Positions 52,916-62,432 of a stretch of 64,000 nucleotides of DNA are shown in pieces. The stretch covers positions 248,001-312,000 of the forward strand of contig NZ_RCCV01000004.1 in assembly GCF_003664255.1 (NCBI RefSeq), given 5' to 3'. The stretch comes from Micromonospora sp. M71_S20. GTDB lineage: Bacteria > Actinomycetota > Actinomycetes > Mycobacteriales > Micromonosporaceae. How positions within the stretch are numbered: position 1 is the first letter of the stretch; each line of letters starts with the position of its first letter. Both the position numbers and the translations under genes were made by a program. The notes below the pieces were generated by a model. The model was not told where the DNA came from, did not search any database, and was given only the letters and a program-made list of their open reading frames with translations.

Positions 52916-54175
52916 ATGCCGAAGTTTAACCCAATCGGGGAACTCAGGTCCCTTATCCCCGAGGCTGGGCCAAAGCGGGTTTACGCGCTGGCGACCTTCA
53001 TCAACATGTTCGGGTTCGGGCTGCTGGTCGTGAGCATGAGCCTGTATTTCACCCGAATCGTGCAACTGCCCGCCTCGCAGGTGGGAGCCGCCCTCACCAT
53101 CGGTGTCGGCATTAGCCTGATCAGCGGCGTCCCGGTCGGCAACCTGGCCGACCGGTGGAGTCCGGTGAAGACGGTCAAGCTCATGCTGGTGATCCAGGCC
53201 TGCACGGCTACCTACCTCATCTTTGTTGACAATTTCATCCAACTCGTCATCGCGGCCACCCTCGACATGCTGGCGATGAAGGCGTCCATAGCGGCGAGCG
53301 AATCGCTGTTGCGCCGGGTGGCTGGCGACGACGCGGTCAGCTTCCGCTCCAAGATGCACGCGATTCAGTTCGTCGCCATGGGCCTGGGGACTGCCGGGTG
53401 TGCCGTCGTGATCCAAATCGGCACTCCCACCGCATATCACGCGGCGATCGCCCTCGACGCACTCAGTTTCCTGGTCGCCTTGCTGGTTTTCACCCGGCTG
53501 CCCGATTACGAGCCGCTGCCGAAGCCGTCCACCGCGCCACGCTGGGGCGTGTTGGCCGACCGGCCCTTCGTCGCATACACGGCGGTGGCCGGCGCCATGA
53601 ACCTCCAGCTCTTCATGATCAATATGCTGCTGCCGTTGTGGGTGGTCGACGCCACTAAAGCTCCAACCTGGACGGTTGCGGTGTTCTACCTACTCAACAA
53701 CACTTTGATCGTCTTGTTCATGGTCCGCGTCGGCAACAAGGTGCAGACGATTCGGCAAGGTGGCGTGGCGATCCGGCGCGCCGGGGTGATCCTCCTGTTC
53801 AGCTGCTCCGCGATCGGCTTTGCGAACGGACTGCCCGGCTGGGCCGCGGTGATGCTCCTTTTAGCGGCCGTCTGCGTGCACACCTACGGCGAACTGTGGT
53901 ACATGGCAGGCTCCTTCGCCCTCAACTTCGGTCTGCCGCCGGCGCACGCACAGGGCCAGTACATGGGCTTCCTCGGGATCGGCGCCGGCATCGGCGAGGC
54001 GTTTGCCCCGTTGCTCTTCCTCAGCTTCATCCTGACCCTCGGCAGGCCAGGTCTGATCGGGATCGGCGTGTTCTTCGCCCTGGTGGGCCTGGTGGCGCCC
54101 GCCGTGGCGCGGTGGGGCGAGCGGACCAGGCCCGCATCGGAGGAGTCGCCGGCTAGGGAGGCCGCGCCGGCGTAG
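52916..54175 (+). CDS. MFS-family exporter
   Basis: 419 aa with about 11-12 membrane helices starting at residue 22 (RVYALATFINMFGFGLLVVS). GNLADRWSPVKTVKL at about 75-89 is the MFS motif A (G-x3-D-R-x-G-R-like) between helices 2 and 3. The basic/acidic tail (RPASEESPAREAAPA) is cytoplasmic. Position at the start of the biosynthetic segment suggests that it exports the cluster's product or an intermediate. Uptake is also possible. Confidence 0.88.
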   Translation: MPKFNPIGELRSLIPEAGPKRVYALATFINMFGFGLLVVSMSLYFTRIVQLPASQVGAALTIGVGISLISGVPVGNLADRWSPVKTVKLMLVIQACTATYLIFVDNFIQLVIAATLDMLAMKASIAASESLLRRVAGDDAVSFRSKMHAIQFVAMGLGTAGCAVVIQIGTPTAYHAAIALDALSFLVALLVFTRLPDYEPLPKPSTAPRWGVLADRPFVAYTAVAGAMNLQLFMINMLLPLWVVDATKAPTWTVAVFYLLNNTLIVLFMVRVGNKVQTIRQGGVAIRRAGVILLFSCSAIGFANGLPGWAAVMLLLAAVCVHTYGELWYMAGSFALNFGLPPAHAQGQYMGFLGIGAGIGEAFAPLLFLSFILTLGRPGLIGIGVFFALVGLVAPAVARWGERTRPASEESPAREAAPA

Positions 54176-54695
54176 CTGAGTGAGGTGATCCGACAAGGCG
54201 GCACGGACTCTCCACGCGGCCGCAGTGGTGTCTGGAACCACGTCCCTGCCGTATGCGGAGCTGAAGGTGCGGGCGATTGATGAACTCGAGTTTCGCCGCC
54301 GAGCGGATGGCCTGGCGTAATCTGTTCCAGGCGTTTTCAGCGCCGGCCAGCTCGCGAAGGCGTTTGAACTCACCGGAGCATGCCGGTAATTGTGCTGCCA
54401 ACAGCGCACACAAGGTCCCTCCGCTTGGTGGGGATTGGACGTCACCTGGCCGTTGATGCTCGGTGTCACGGTCACCCGACTCCTTCGCGCCCAGCTTTGA
54501 TTGGGCGTCGGGGCGCATGTCAGGAAGCCACTCGCGCTTGTCTCTGTGGCTGGTCGTCCTCCGTGATGAGCACGACTGAAGTAGACAGCTGGAAGGCGCC
54601 GCTGTTCTCATTACTCCATGACGTGACGATTGGGGGAATCGAAGGTGACGGGCATCAGTCGCCGTGGGCGCGCGGTCCAAGGATAAGGCCGCCAA
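54176..54695. other. no intact gene recognised
   Basis: About 520 bases. The minus strand at about 54270-54420 encodes a helical piece (LLAAQLPACSGEFKRLRELA, NRLRQAIRSAAKLEFIN) with coding-like composition but no family and no clear ends. Otherwise nothing convincing. Confidence 0.35.
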
Positions 54696-55047
54696 GTGGC
54701 CCCAGGCGCGACCGCGACGGCAGACCGGGACTCGGTCCTGCGCGCATATTCCACGGGTGGCCGATGGAACGCGGCCGCCGATGACGCGAAAAAACATCAA
54801 CTGGATTCGCGAGCTCTACCGCGACGTCTATTCGGAAGCTGGCGGGGTTCCGGTGCCGAGCGCGATAAATGCCGGAAGTTACATCAACCATGCTGACGCC
54901 GATCTCGCCGACCCGGCCTGGAACACGTCGAGGACGTCGTGGGCAGAACCCTACTTCTAATCCAATTATCCGCGTTTGCGGCAGATCGAGAAACGCTACG
55001 ACCCCCGGAACGTGTTCCACCACGCTATGTCGATCGTGCCGATGTGA
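54696..55047 (+). pseudogene. berberine-bridge-enzyme-like FAD oxidoreductase, C-terminal fragment
   Basis: DRDSVLRAYSTGGRWNAAAD in one frame passes to INWIRELYRDVYSEAGGVPV, SYINHADADLADPAWNTS in another. After an in-frame TAA at 54958-54960 comes SNYPRLRQIEKRYDPRNVFH ending at 55045-55047. This is the BBE C-terminal domain, including the YPRL-x-KxRYDPxNVF signature, of bicovalent FAD oxidases. The FAD-binding N-terminal 350 residues are missing. It may be a former tailoring oxidase of this cluster. Confidence 0.75.
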
Positions 55048-55489
55048 AGCAGGAGCGGATCGTCTGTGTGGGATCTGAAGGAGCTGGTGGCACTGACCGA
55101 ACTGGGCCAGGCCGCTCCGTCCACTCGCGGCAGCCGGGGCAGGCCGGGCTGGCCCCGGCTGATCGAACGGTTCGGTCTTGCCAAACCACTGATCGGGCGG
55201 GCCGGCGGATACCGGCCGAATCCGATCGCATTGACCTTTTTCTGTTGGCCGACGGTCGGCGTGGCCGGCGGCGAAACCGCACCGCTACGACCGGCCCAGC
55301 GCCTCGGTATGCCTCGTCAGCGCAGCAGGGCACGCCGAGCTTCACCAGCGCGGGGATCACGCCATGGTGGCGTGCCGCGCTCAGCCCTCGACGCACCGGT
55401 GTTCTGGGCACGGCACGTCGACATCTGAGCAACGGATCCAAACTCGCCCGGCCGCGCCGCGGCCCCGACCAGGAGGGAAGTCAGCATCG
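55048..55489 (-). other. IS5-type transposase fragment and intergenic
   Basis: The minus strand at about 55240-55390 reads VIPALVKLGVPCCADEAYRG then AGPVVAVRFRRRPRR, matching the 'LADKAYQGAG' block of IS5/DDE_Tnp_4 transposases. It is too short and broken to be functional. The right end carries the AGGAGGGAAG ribosome site for the methyltransferase. Confidence 0.45.
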
Positions 55490-56308
55490 ATGATCCTCGA
55501 GGACCAGTACTTTCTTGGCTACCGGAGCGCGGAGCACGAGCGGCTACAGGCACAGGCGGAGGACTTCCAATCCGAGGCGGCCTGGTTGTTCGACCAGGTC
55601 GGACCGCTCGACGGTAAGACCGTCGTGGAACTCGGCGTGGGACCCCGTGGCTGTCTGGACGAGTTGGCGCGACGGGTGGGGCCGGACGGAACCGTCATCG
55701 GCGTCGAGCGCGAGGCGGAGTCGGTCGAGCTCGCGCGCAAGTTCGTGGTGGACCGCACGCTGGACAACGTCGACGTCCGGCACGGCGATGCGCGTGCGAC
55801 CGGCCTCCCCGGCGACAGCTTCGACCTCGTCACCGAGCGGCTGATCCTGCACAACGTGCCGAGGCCTGAGGAGATCGTCGCCGAGGCGGTACGGCTGGCC
55901 CGCCCGGGAGGATGGGTCGCCTTCCACGAGGGCGATCGGGTGGGGCAGGTGTGCGACCCGCCCGCCGAGTCGTGGACCCGGCTCATGGATGTCCTCAAGC
56001 GGTACGCGGACCGCAACACGATCGACCTGTTCGTCGGCAGGCGGCTGCCCGGCCTGCTCCGCCGCGCAGGCCTCGTCGACATCCAGGTGCGACCCGTCGT
56101 CTACATCGACCACGAGCCCGGACACCCGCGGCGTGTGGTCCTCGCTGACTTCGCCGAGAACCTGCGTGACCGGCTCATCATGAGCGAGTTGATCACCAGA
56201 GAAGAGTTCGACGATCTTCACGCGGCGTTGCGCCGACACCTCGTCGATCCGGGCACCACCGTGATCTCGCACCTGTACGTCCAGGCCTGGGGCCGCAAGC
56301 CCGGGTGA
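55490..56308 (+). CDS. class I SAM-dependent methyltransferase (UbiE/COQ5-like)
   Basis: 272 aa from ATG 55490. [20 protein letters not shown] (motif I, GxGxxG variant, about 45-64), [18 protein letters not shown] (motif II) and [19 protein letters not shown] (motif III) define the fold. The C-terminal cap ([40 protein letters not shown]) is typical of small-molecule methyltransferases from natural-product clusters. It is probably a tailoring enzyme. The acceptor is unknown. Confidence 0.88.
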   Translation: MILEDQYFLGYRSAEHERLQAQAEDFQSEAAWLFDQVGPLDGKTVVELGVGPRGCLDELARRVGPDGTVIGVEREAESVELARKFVVDRTLDNVDVRHGDARATGLPGDSFDLVTERLILHNVPRPEEIVAEAVRLARPGGWVAFHEGDRVGQVCDPPAESWTRLMDVLKRYADRNTIDLFVGRRLPGLLRRAGLVDIQVRPVVYIDHEPGHPRRVVLADFAENLRDRLIMSELITREEFDDLHAALRRHLVDPGTTVISHLYVQAWGRKPG

Positions 56309-56448
56309 TCGCGTCGTGGTTCAGCGGAAGCCCGCCCACGGCGGCCCCGCTGGACCATCCCGGGCGCCCAGCACGGTCGAAGATGCCCGTCGGCGGCGCT
56401 TCGGCTGGACTTATGTCGCGCGCTGAAACCGGAAGAGGAGCTGCCACC

Positions 56449-58428
56449 ATGACCACGCCGCTGGAGAATCTCTCCACCGAGACGCGGACGTTCCCACCAT
56501 CGCCTGAGTTGGCCGCCGATGCCAACGCCACGGCGGACACCTACGACGACGCCGCCCCCGACGCGCCGGCGTTCTGGGCACGGCAGGCGGAGCGGCTCAC
56601 GTGGGTGAAGAAATGGGATCAGGTCCTCGACTGGAGCAATCCGCCGTTCGCCAAGTGGTTCATCGGCGGCGAGCTGAACATCGCCTACAACTGCGTGGAC
56701 CGCCACGTCGAGGCGGGCAAGGGCGAGAAGGTCGCCATCCACTGGGAGGGCGAGCCCGGCGACACCCGCACGATCACATATGCGGACCTGCTCAAGAGCG
56801 TCAGCCAGGCGGCGAACACGCTGACCGGGCTCGGCGTGACGGCCGGCGACCGGGTGGCCATCTACCTGCCGATGATCCCGGAGGCCGCGGTCGCGATGTT
56901 GGCCTGCGCCCGCATCGGCGCCACTCACAGCGTCGTCTTCGGCGGATACTCGGTGGACGCGCTCGCCACCCGGATCCAGGACGCGGGCGCGAAAGTCGTC
57001 ATCACCGCGGATGGTGGTTATCGGCGCGGCAAATCGTCGGCGCTCAAACCCACCGTCGACGACGCCGTCGCACGATGCCCGAGCATCGAGCACGTCCTGG
57101 TCGTCCGCCGCACCGGTGAGAACGTAGCCTGGGGCGAGAAGGACCTGTGGTGGCACGAGACCGTCGAGCAGGCGGACGACAAGCACGAGCCACAGGCGTT
57201 CGATTCCGAGCACCCGCTCTTCATCCTCTACACCTCGGGTACGACCGGTAAGCCGAAGGGCATCCTGCACACCAGCGGCGGCTACCTGACCCAGGTCTCG
57301 TACACCCACTGGTCGGTCTTCGACCTCAAGGTCGAAACCGACGTGCACTGGTGCGCAGCCGACATCGGCTGGATCACCGGGCACTCGCACATCGTGTACG
57401 GTCCGCTGTCGAACGGTGCGACCCAGGTCATGTACGAGGGCACCCCGGACACCCCGCACCACGGCCGGTTCTGGGAGATCGTCGACAGATACAAGGTCAC
57501 CACCCTGTACATCGCGCCCACCCTCATCCGCACCATGATGAAGTGGGGCGACGACATCCCGGCCAAGTACGACCTGTCGTCGCTGCGCGTCCTCGGCAGC
57601 GTTGGCGAGCCGATCAACCCCGAGGCCTGGATGTGGTACCGCGAGCACGTCGGCCACGACAACGTCCCCGTCGTGGACACCTGGTGGCAGACCGAGACCG
57701 GCGGGATGATGATCTCGCCGCTGCCCGGCGTGACCGCCGCGAAGCCCGGCTCGGCGATGACCCCGCTGCCGGGCATCTCCGCCGACGTGGTCAACGACGA
57801 GGCCGAGTCGGTGCCGAACGGTGGCGGCGGCTACCTCGTGCTACGCGAGCCGTGGCCCGCCATGCTGCGTACCATCTGGGGCGACGACAAACGGTTTGTC
57901 GACACTTACTGGTCCCGGTTCGGCGCCGGCGCTAGATCTGGCGACGAATGGATCTACTTCGCCGGCGACGGCGCGAAACGGGACGAGGACGGCGCGCTGT
58001 GGCTACTCGGCCGGGTCGACGACATCATGATCATCTCTGGCCATAACATCTCCACCACCGAAGTCGAATCCGCGCTGGTATCGCACCCTTCGGTCGCAGA
58101 GGCGGCCGTGGTGGGCGCGTCCGACCCTACCACCGGCCAGGCCATTGCCGCGTTCGTCATCGCCCGCAGCGACGTGGACACCGCTGACGAGACCGCAGAC
58201 CAGCTCAAGGTCGACCTGCGCAACCATGTCGCCAAGACCCTCGGCCCCATCGCGAAACCCCATCGGATCATGTTCGTAGCCGAACTACCCAAGACCCGAT
58301 CCGGCAAAATCATGCGACGCCTGCTGAAGGACGTTGCCGAGAATCGCGCGTTGGGCGATGTCAGCACGCTTCTGGACTCGACGGTCATGGATTTGATCAT
58401 GGCGGGGTCCGGAACGGCGGGAGACTGA
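56449..58428 (+). CDS. acsA: acetyl-CoA synthetase-like AMP-forming ligase
   Basis: 659 aa, a normal Acs length. ATG 56449 has GGAG 9 bases upstream. [20 protein letters not shown] (P-loop), [16 protein letters not shown] (the WWQTETGG acetate-binding motif), [20 protein letters not shown] and [20 protein letters not shown], and the C-terminal [12 protein letters not shown] with the acetylation-regulated Lys are all intact. It makes acetyl-CoA (or a short acyl-CoA) from the acid, ATP and CoA in the cytoplasm. Placement among secondary-metabolism genes suggests precursor supply, though a housekeeping role is possible. Confidence 0.92.
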   Translation: MTTPLENLSTETRTFPPSPELAADANATADTYDDAAPDAPAFWARQAERLTWVKKWDQVLDWSNPPFAKWFIGGELNIAYNCVDRHVEAGKGEKVAIHWEGEPGDTRTITYADLLKSVSQAANTLTGLGVTAGDRVAIYLPMIPEAAVAMLACARIGATHSVVFGGYSVDALATRIQDAGAKVVITADGGYRRGKSSALKPTVDDAVARCPSIEHVLVVRRTGENVAWGEKDLWWHETVEQADDKHEPQAFDSEHPLFILYTSGTTGKPKGILHTSGGYLTQVSYTHWSVFDLKVETDVHWCAADIGWITGHSHIVYGPLSNGATQVMYEGTPDTPHHGRFWEIVDRYKVTTLYIAPTLIRTMMKWGDDIPAKYDLSSLRVLGSVGEPINPEAWMWYREHVGHDNVPVVDTWWQTETGGMMISPLPGVTAAKPGSAMTPLPGISADVVNDEAESVPNGGGGYLVLREPWPAMLRTIWGDDKRFVDTYWSRFGAGARSGDEWIYFAGDGAKRDEDGALWLLGRVDDIMIISGHNISTTEVESALVSHPSVAEAAVVGASDPTTGQAIAAFVIARSDVDTADETADQLKVDLRNHVAKTLGPIAKPHRIMFVAELPKTRSGKIMRRLLKDVAENRALGDVSTLLDSTVMDLIMAGSGTAGD

Positions 58429-58477
58429 CGCGGGAGCCTCTCGCGTCAGCGCGGCTCCCGGCTCGACCGCTATACGG

Positions 58478-58590
58478 TCAGGACATGGGAGCTACATAGG
58501 AGTCGACTTCGGCGATCAGGCCGTCGTGAAACGCGAACATCCCGTGGTCGCTGCGCCGGATCCCACAGGGCCCCGGCGAAGTTGTGAGTG
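58478..58590 (-). pseudogene. SnoaL-like fold C-terminal fragment
   Basis: The minus strand reads RRSDHGMFAFHDGLIAEVDS then YVAPMS and a stop at 58478. This is the last two strands of an NTF2/SnoaL-type protein (typical ending F-L-DGKIAExxxYxDP). The rest of the gene is absent. Confidence 0.45.
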
Positions 58591-58689
58591 TGTCCTGCTT
58601 CAAAATGAGTGTTGGAGTCGGGTCCTTGTTGGTGGCAGCAGGGCGGGCATGACCGGTTCAGGGGGTTTTCGAGGCCGGGCTGGTCTGTC

Positions 58690-58860
58690 CGAAGTGAGCC
58701 ATGCAGGCCTCACCAGCATCGTCATGGCAATGATCCGAAACCTAGCGTTAGCGATCTTCCGGCTCAGCGGCCGCCGGCAGATCACCCGTACCCTTCAGCG
58801 TGCCGCCGACGACCGGACCCGAATCCTATCGTTGCTGGCCGGCTTCCTCTTGCCCGACTG
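58690..58860 (+). pseudogene. ISAs1/IS4-type transposase C-terminal fragment
   Basis: HAGLTSIVMAMIRNLALAIF, RLSGRRQITRTLQRAADDRT and RILSLLA match the end of ISAs1-type transposases, where 'GTxxxVMAxLRNLAIxLLRL' closes the protein. Only about 55 residues survive. Confidence 0.6.
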
Positions 58861-58995
58861 CGTCCATGATCGACTGGCTTTGCAATCGGACCGGCCCGGG
58901 CCCGTTCCTTGCGCGCCGGGATGAACGCAATCTGGAAGACGCGTTCGCCACGGGACCCATGGGATCCTCGGTGCCGAGCGAAAGGACAGCCGCCG

Positions 58996-60225
58996 ATGAC
59001 AACGAAAGAAGTTGTACCCGAGGTAGGCGGGGCAACGACGTCTTATGCGCCTTCCGGGGCCAGACTCCCTTCCCTTACGGCGCTGCGGATCGTGGCCGCG
59101 ACCCTGGTGTTCATCCACCACTCGGCCTTCCAACCGCTGTTCTCCGACGAGGGCGTGCAAAAGGTCTACAATAAGCTCGCATACAACATTGGCCCCATTA
59201 GTATCACGTTCTTCTTCGTGTTGAGCGGCTTCGTCCTGACCTGGACGGCCAAGCCGCTCGACACCGCGAAACAGTTCTGGCGGCGACGATTCGTCAAGAT
59301 CTTCCCGAGCCACCTCGTGGTATATGCCATCGTGCTGGTCTTGATGCTTCTGGCCGGGCGCGCCGTCCCGTGGCCCGAAGCGTTGGTCAGCCTCGGTCTC
59401 CTGCAGGCATGGGTGCCGAGCAACGACTACCTACTGTTTGCGATAAACCCACCGACGTGGTCGCTGTCGATTGAGTTGCTGTTCTACCTGTGCTTCCCGC
59501 TCCTCCTGATCCTGGTCAACCGAATCCGGCCCAGCCGACTATGGCTGTACGCGGGGCTGGCGGCCGTGGCCGGTCTGCTGCTCGTGCCGGCGGTCTCGTG
59601 GCTATTCCTGCCCGACAGTCCGTCCATGTCCGCCGTCTCCCCCTTTTCCTGGCCACAGCTGTGGTTCAACTACTTCTTCCCGGTCACGCGAATGTTCGAG
59701 TTCCTGGGCGGAATGATCCTGGCCAAGATCCTGTTGACGGGCCGCTGGCCAAACGTGCGGCCGCTGTTCACCGTGGTACTGCTGGTGGTGACGTGGGCGG
59801 CGACCCTGCCCCTACCGCTCAACCTGTTCGAGGGCGGGTACCATGCGCTGTTCATCATGCCGATCGCCCTGGTGATCACCGCCGCGGCCGCGGCGGACAT
59901 CGCCGGGCGCCGGACGCTGTTCAACAGCCGTGGCATGGTCTGGCTGGGCGAGATCTCCTATACCTTCTATCTCGTTCACGTCGCCGTGCTCTTCTCGCTG
60001 CAGGCTGCGTTCAACCACCAATGGGGCGTGGGCGGGATGTTTCTGGGCGACTTCACGTCACGCCCGTTCGGTACCGTGGCCGCGATCGCGTTCCTCGTCG
60101 GCGCCTATCTGGCTTGTGTGCTCGTCGGATGGGTCGTGTATGCGCTGGTGGAACGCCCCGCGATGCGGCGGTGGGCCCGTCCGAGGGGAGCCCGGCCAGC
60201 AGGAACTACGTCCGCTTCCACGTAA
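58996..60225 (+). CDS. membrane acyltransferase (acyltransferase-3/OafA family)
   Basis: 409 aa from ATG 58996, with GAAAGGA upstream; the 29-codon extension to 58909 is not family-like. It has ten or more membrane helices. The family landmarks are in place: SLTALRIVAATLVFIHHSAF (the R-x10-H motif), ITFFFVLSGFVLTW, WRRRFVKIFPSH, TWSLSIELLFYLCFPLLL and YTFYLVHVAVLF. It O-acylates a sugar or metabolite at the membrane using acyl-CoA, plausibly supplied by the adjacent ligase. Confidence 0.9.
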   Translation: MTTKEVVPEVGGATTSYAPSGARLPSLTALRIVAATLVFIHHSAFQPLFSDEGVQKVYNKLAYNIGPISITFFFVLSGFVLTWTAKPLDTAKQFWRRRFVKIFPSHLVVYAIVLVLMLLAGRAVPWPEALVSLGLLQAWVPSNDYLLFAINPPTWSLSIELLFYLCFPLLLILVNRIRPSRLWLYAGLAAVAGLLLVPAVSWLFLPDSPSMSAVSPFSWPQLWFNYFFPVTRMFEFLGGMILAKILLTGRWPNVRPLFTVVLLVVTWAATLPLPLNLFEGGYHALFIMPIALVITAAAAADIAGRRTLFNSRGMVWLGEISYTFYLVHVAVLFSLQAAFNHQWGVGGMFLGDFTSRPFGTVAAIAFLVGAYLACVLVGWVVYALVERPAMRRWARPRGARPAGTTSAST

Positions 60226-60248
60226 CGGCATGACCGGCGAGGGAAACC

Positions 60249-60466
60249 GGTAGCTACATCCGCCACCACCTCGACGTCGCCGGACGCACCGACCCCCTGT
60301 TCTCCGACGACGCCATCACCTGCATCCACGACGCCGCCCGCGGTAAACCCGCACCGTCAACAACCTCGCCATAGCCGCCCTGGTCGCGACCTGCACCACC
60401 GGCGGAACCATCGTCGACGAATCCGCCGCCCGAGCCGCCATCGCCGAGGTCATCGCGACGGAGTAA
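60249..60466 (+). pseudogene. IS-associated AAA (ExeA/TniB-like) ATPase C-terminal fragment
   Basis: SYIRHHLDVAGRTDPLFSDD, AITCIHDAARGKP then, after a one-base change, RTVNNLAIAALVATCTTGG, TIVDESAARAAIAEVIA and a stop at about 60464-60466. This is the lid end of the transposition helper ATPases. The nucleotide-binding part is missing. Confidence 0.6.
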
Positions 60467-60639
60467 ACACCCGGCCGACACCACGAACACCACCGCCCCG
60501 CCCGGCACCCAGCCCGGCGGGGCGCTTCATGCCCACCCACGATGTGGCTCGCATGCTCACGCTGAAGCGCCTCCTCGCTCATGACGACGACCATTTCGTG
60601 CAGGGCGAGCCGGCACGATGCGAGAAGACGACGTACTTC

Positions 60640-61641
60640 GTGACCAATAACCTTCAAGGCATGCGATTCGGTCTTTCCATACCCCAGGGAAGTGGTTTCG
60701 AACTCGTCGGAATACCGGCGGCCAAGCAGTGGGATTCGATACGTGAGCTTGTCCGGGTCGCCGACGACGGGCCGTTCGAGTCGATTTGGGTGTCCGACCA
60801 TTTCCTCACCTTTCCACCGTCCGATGAGTCGGCGTTCGAAGTATGGTCGATGATGGCGGCGTTCGCCGCCTGCACGTCGCGGGTGCGGCTGGGGCAGCTC
60901 TGCACGTGCATGGGCTACCGCAATCCGGCCTACCTGGCCAAGGTGGCGGCCTGCATCGATGTCATGTCCGGCGGCCGGCTGGAGATGGGCGTCGGCGCAG
61001 GTTGGTACGAGCACGAATGGCGCAGTTACGGCTACGGCTTCCCCAGTGTCGCCGATCGGCTGGGCATGCTCGACGAGGGCGTGCAGATCATGCGGCAGAT
61101 GTGGACGACCGGCACGGCCACCCTGAAGGGGAAGCACTACCAGGTCGACGGGGCGTTCTGCCGGCCGCTGCCCCTGCAGGAGGGCGGAGTCCCGCTGTGG
61201 ATCGCCGGCGGCGGCGAGAAGAAGACACTGCGGATCGCGGCCAAGTACGCGCAGTACACGAACTTCGGTGTGTTACTGGATGAGTTCGCCCACAAGTCCC
61301 GCGTCCTGGCCGAGCACTGCAAGGATGTGGGCACCGACTTCGACGCGATCGTGCGATCGATCACCCTCAACGTGACCATCGGCGAGACCGAGAAGGACGT
61401 CGCCGACAAGTTGGCCTGGACCCGGGCCCACTACGCGTCGCTGCTGCCGGCCGAGGATCTCGAGCCTCTCATGCGTTATTTTGCGGAGGGCCTGATCGGC
61501 ACGCCCGAACAGATCGTAGAGCGGCTGGCCAAGGCTGGCCGGACCGGCCTCGGTTACGTGATCGTCAGATTCGTCGACGCGGCCTACGACCAGTCGAGCA
61601 TCCACCTGTTCGCCAACAAGGTGATCCCAGAACTGGCCTGA
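60640..61641 (+). CDS. LLM-class (luciferase-like) F420/flavin-dependent oxidoreductase, copy 1
   Basis: 333 aa from GTG 60640. This start is preferred because homology with copy 2 begins exactly here (VTNNLQGMRFG versus VTNKLQKMRFG) and not further upstream. The TIM-barrel landmarks are FESIWVSDHFLTFPP, VRLGQLCTCMGYRNPAYLAK, MGVGAGWYEHEWRSYGYGFP, LRIAAKYAQYTNFGV and EGLIGTPEQIVERLAKAG. It probably oxidises or reduces a pathway intermediate using F420 or FMN. The middle (about 60850-61240) is nearly base-for-base identical to copy 2 at 62433-63455, which lies convergently 800 bp away. Confidence 0.9.
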   Translation: MTNNLQGMRFGLSIPQGSGFELVGIPAAKQWDSIRELVRVADDGPFESIWVSDHFLTFPPSDESAFEVWSMMAAFAACTSRVRLGQLCTCMGYRNPAYLAKVAACIDVMSGGRLEMGVGAGWYEHEWRSYGYGFPSVADRLGMLDEGVQIMRQMWTTGTATLKGKHYQVDGAFCRPLPLQEGGVPLWIAGGGEKKTLRIAAKYAQYTNFGVLLDEFAHKSRVLAEHCKDVGTDFDAIVRSITLNVTIGETEKDVADKLAWTRAHYASLLPAEDLEPLMRYFAEGLIGTPEQIVERLAKAGRTGLGYVIVRFVDAAYDQSSIHLFANKVIPELA

Positions 61642-61904
61642 CGGCTCGCAGCCGGACAACGACCCGTCCTGATTCCGGCCCGGTCATCCTCCGGACGGGC
61701 GCACCGAGGTCGTTCCACAGTGACCGACACAGAAACCGGAGGCGCCACCGTGCCGCGATGGAACCCGGTTCGAGCGAGGTCGGCTGCCTGATCCCAGAGC
61801 CTGGTCCCAGGCGCGTGTACACCTGCCCGTCGTACGCCACCAGTTTTCGATGGTCGAACCTTGCCGAGGCCGACCCGACCGTATGGGATGCCTTACCTTG
61901 CGAG

Positions 61905-61972
61905 ATGCCCTCTCGAGCGGGACGAAGAGACTTGGACAAGCCTCGTCGTCCCAGCTCAGAGGGCATTTTCAT
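61905..61972 (+). terminator. long hairpin between the LLM gene and the acylase remnant
   Basis: atgccctctcgagcgggacga (about 61905-61925) pairs with tcgtcccagctcagagggcat (about 61946-61966), a stem of about 20 bp with two mismatches, followed by ttttc. It is an unusually long terminator-type structure or a relic of a small inverted repeat. Confidence 0.6.
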
Positions 61973-61974
61973 AG

Positions 61975-62299
61975 CGGTGGCGGCGGGCAGGGCGTCTGTC
62001 TGATGTGTCCCGACCGCGACGGCCGGGTGGTCGAGGGCGCGCCGTGGCGCTTCGTCGTCGAGTTCGGTCCCTCCGGCAGCACCCGCATCCGTGACGACGA
62101 CCTTGCCGTGGTCGGCGCGGTCGGCGCCGAACAGCAACCGCGCCACGTGCTCCGCCACGGCAGCTCGGGCAATCCCCTCTCGCCGCACTACGGGGACCAG
62201 ACGCCGGCGCACGCCGAGGGACGGCTGTACGAGGTACGCCTCGACAGCCCGCCGCAGGTGCGGAGCCGCCTGACCCTGACGCCCCGGACGGCAGGGTGA
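61975..62299 (+). pseudogene. penicillin-acylase-type N-terminal nucleophile hydrolase, C-terminal fragment
   Basis: PWRFVVEFGPSGSTRIRDDD, GAVGAEQQPRHVLRHG then SSGNPLSPHYGDQTPAHAEG, LYEVRLDSPPQVRSRLTLTP. The GxSGNPxSPHYxDQ segment is the C-terminal signature of penicillin/acyl-homoserine-lactone acylases. The catalytic Ser region and the N-terminal 600 residues are missing. It stops at 62299. Confidence 0.65.
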
Positions 62300-62432
62300 T
62301 CGGATCGCGCACGCCGGGGCGTCGTCGGGGCGCATGAGCTCGACAAGCTTCTCGCCGTGAGACGGCGCGGCTCCTCCGATCAGACCAGCGGCCTCCTGAG
62401 CGCGCCGGGCCGACCCACGAACGCGACCCGGT

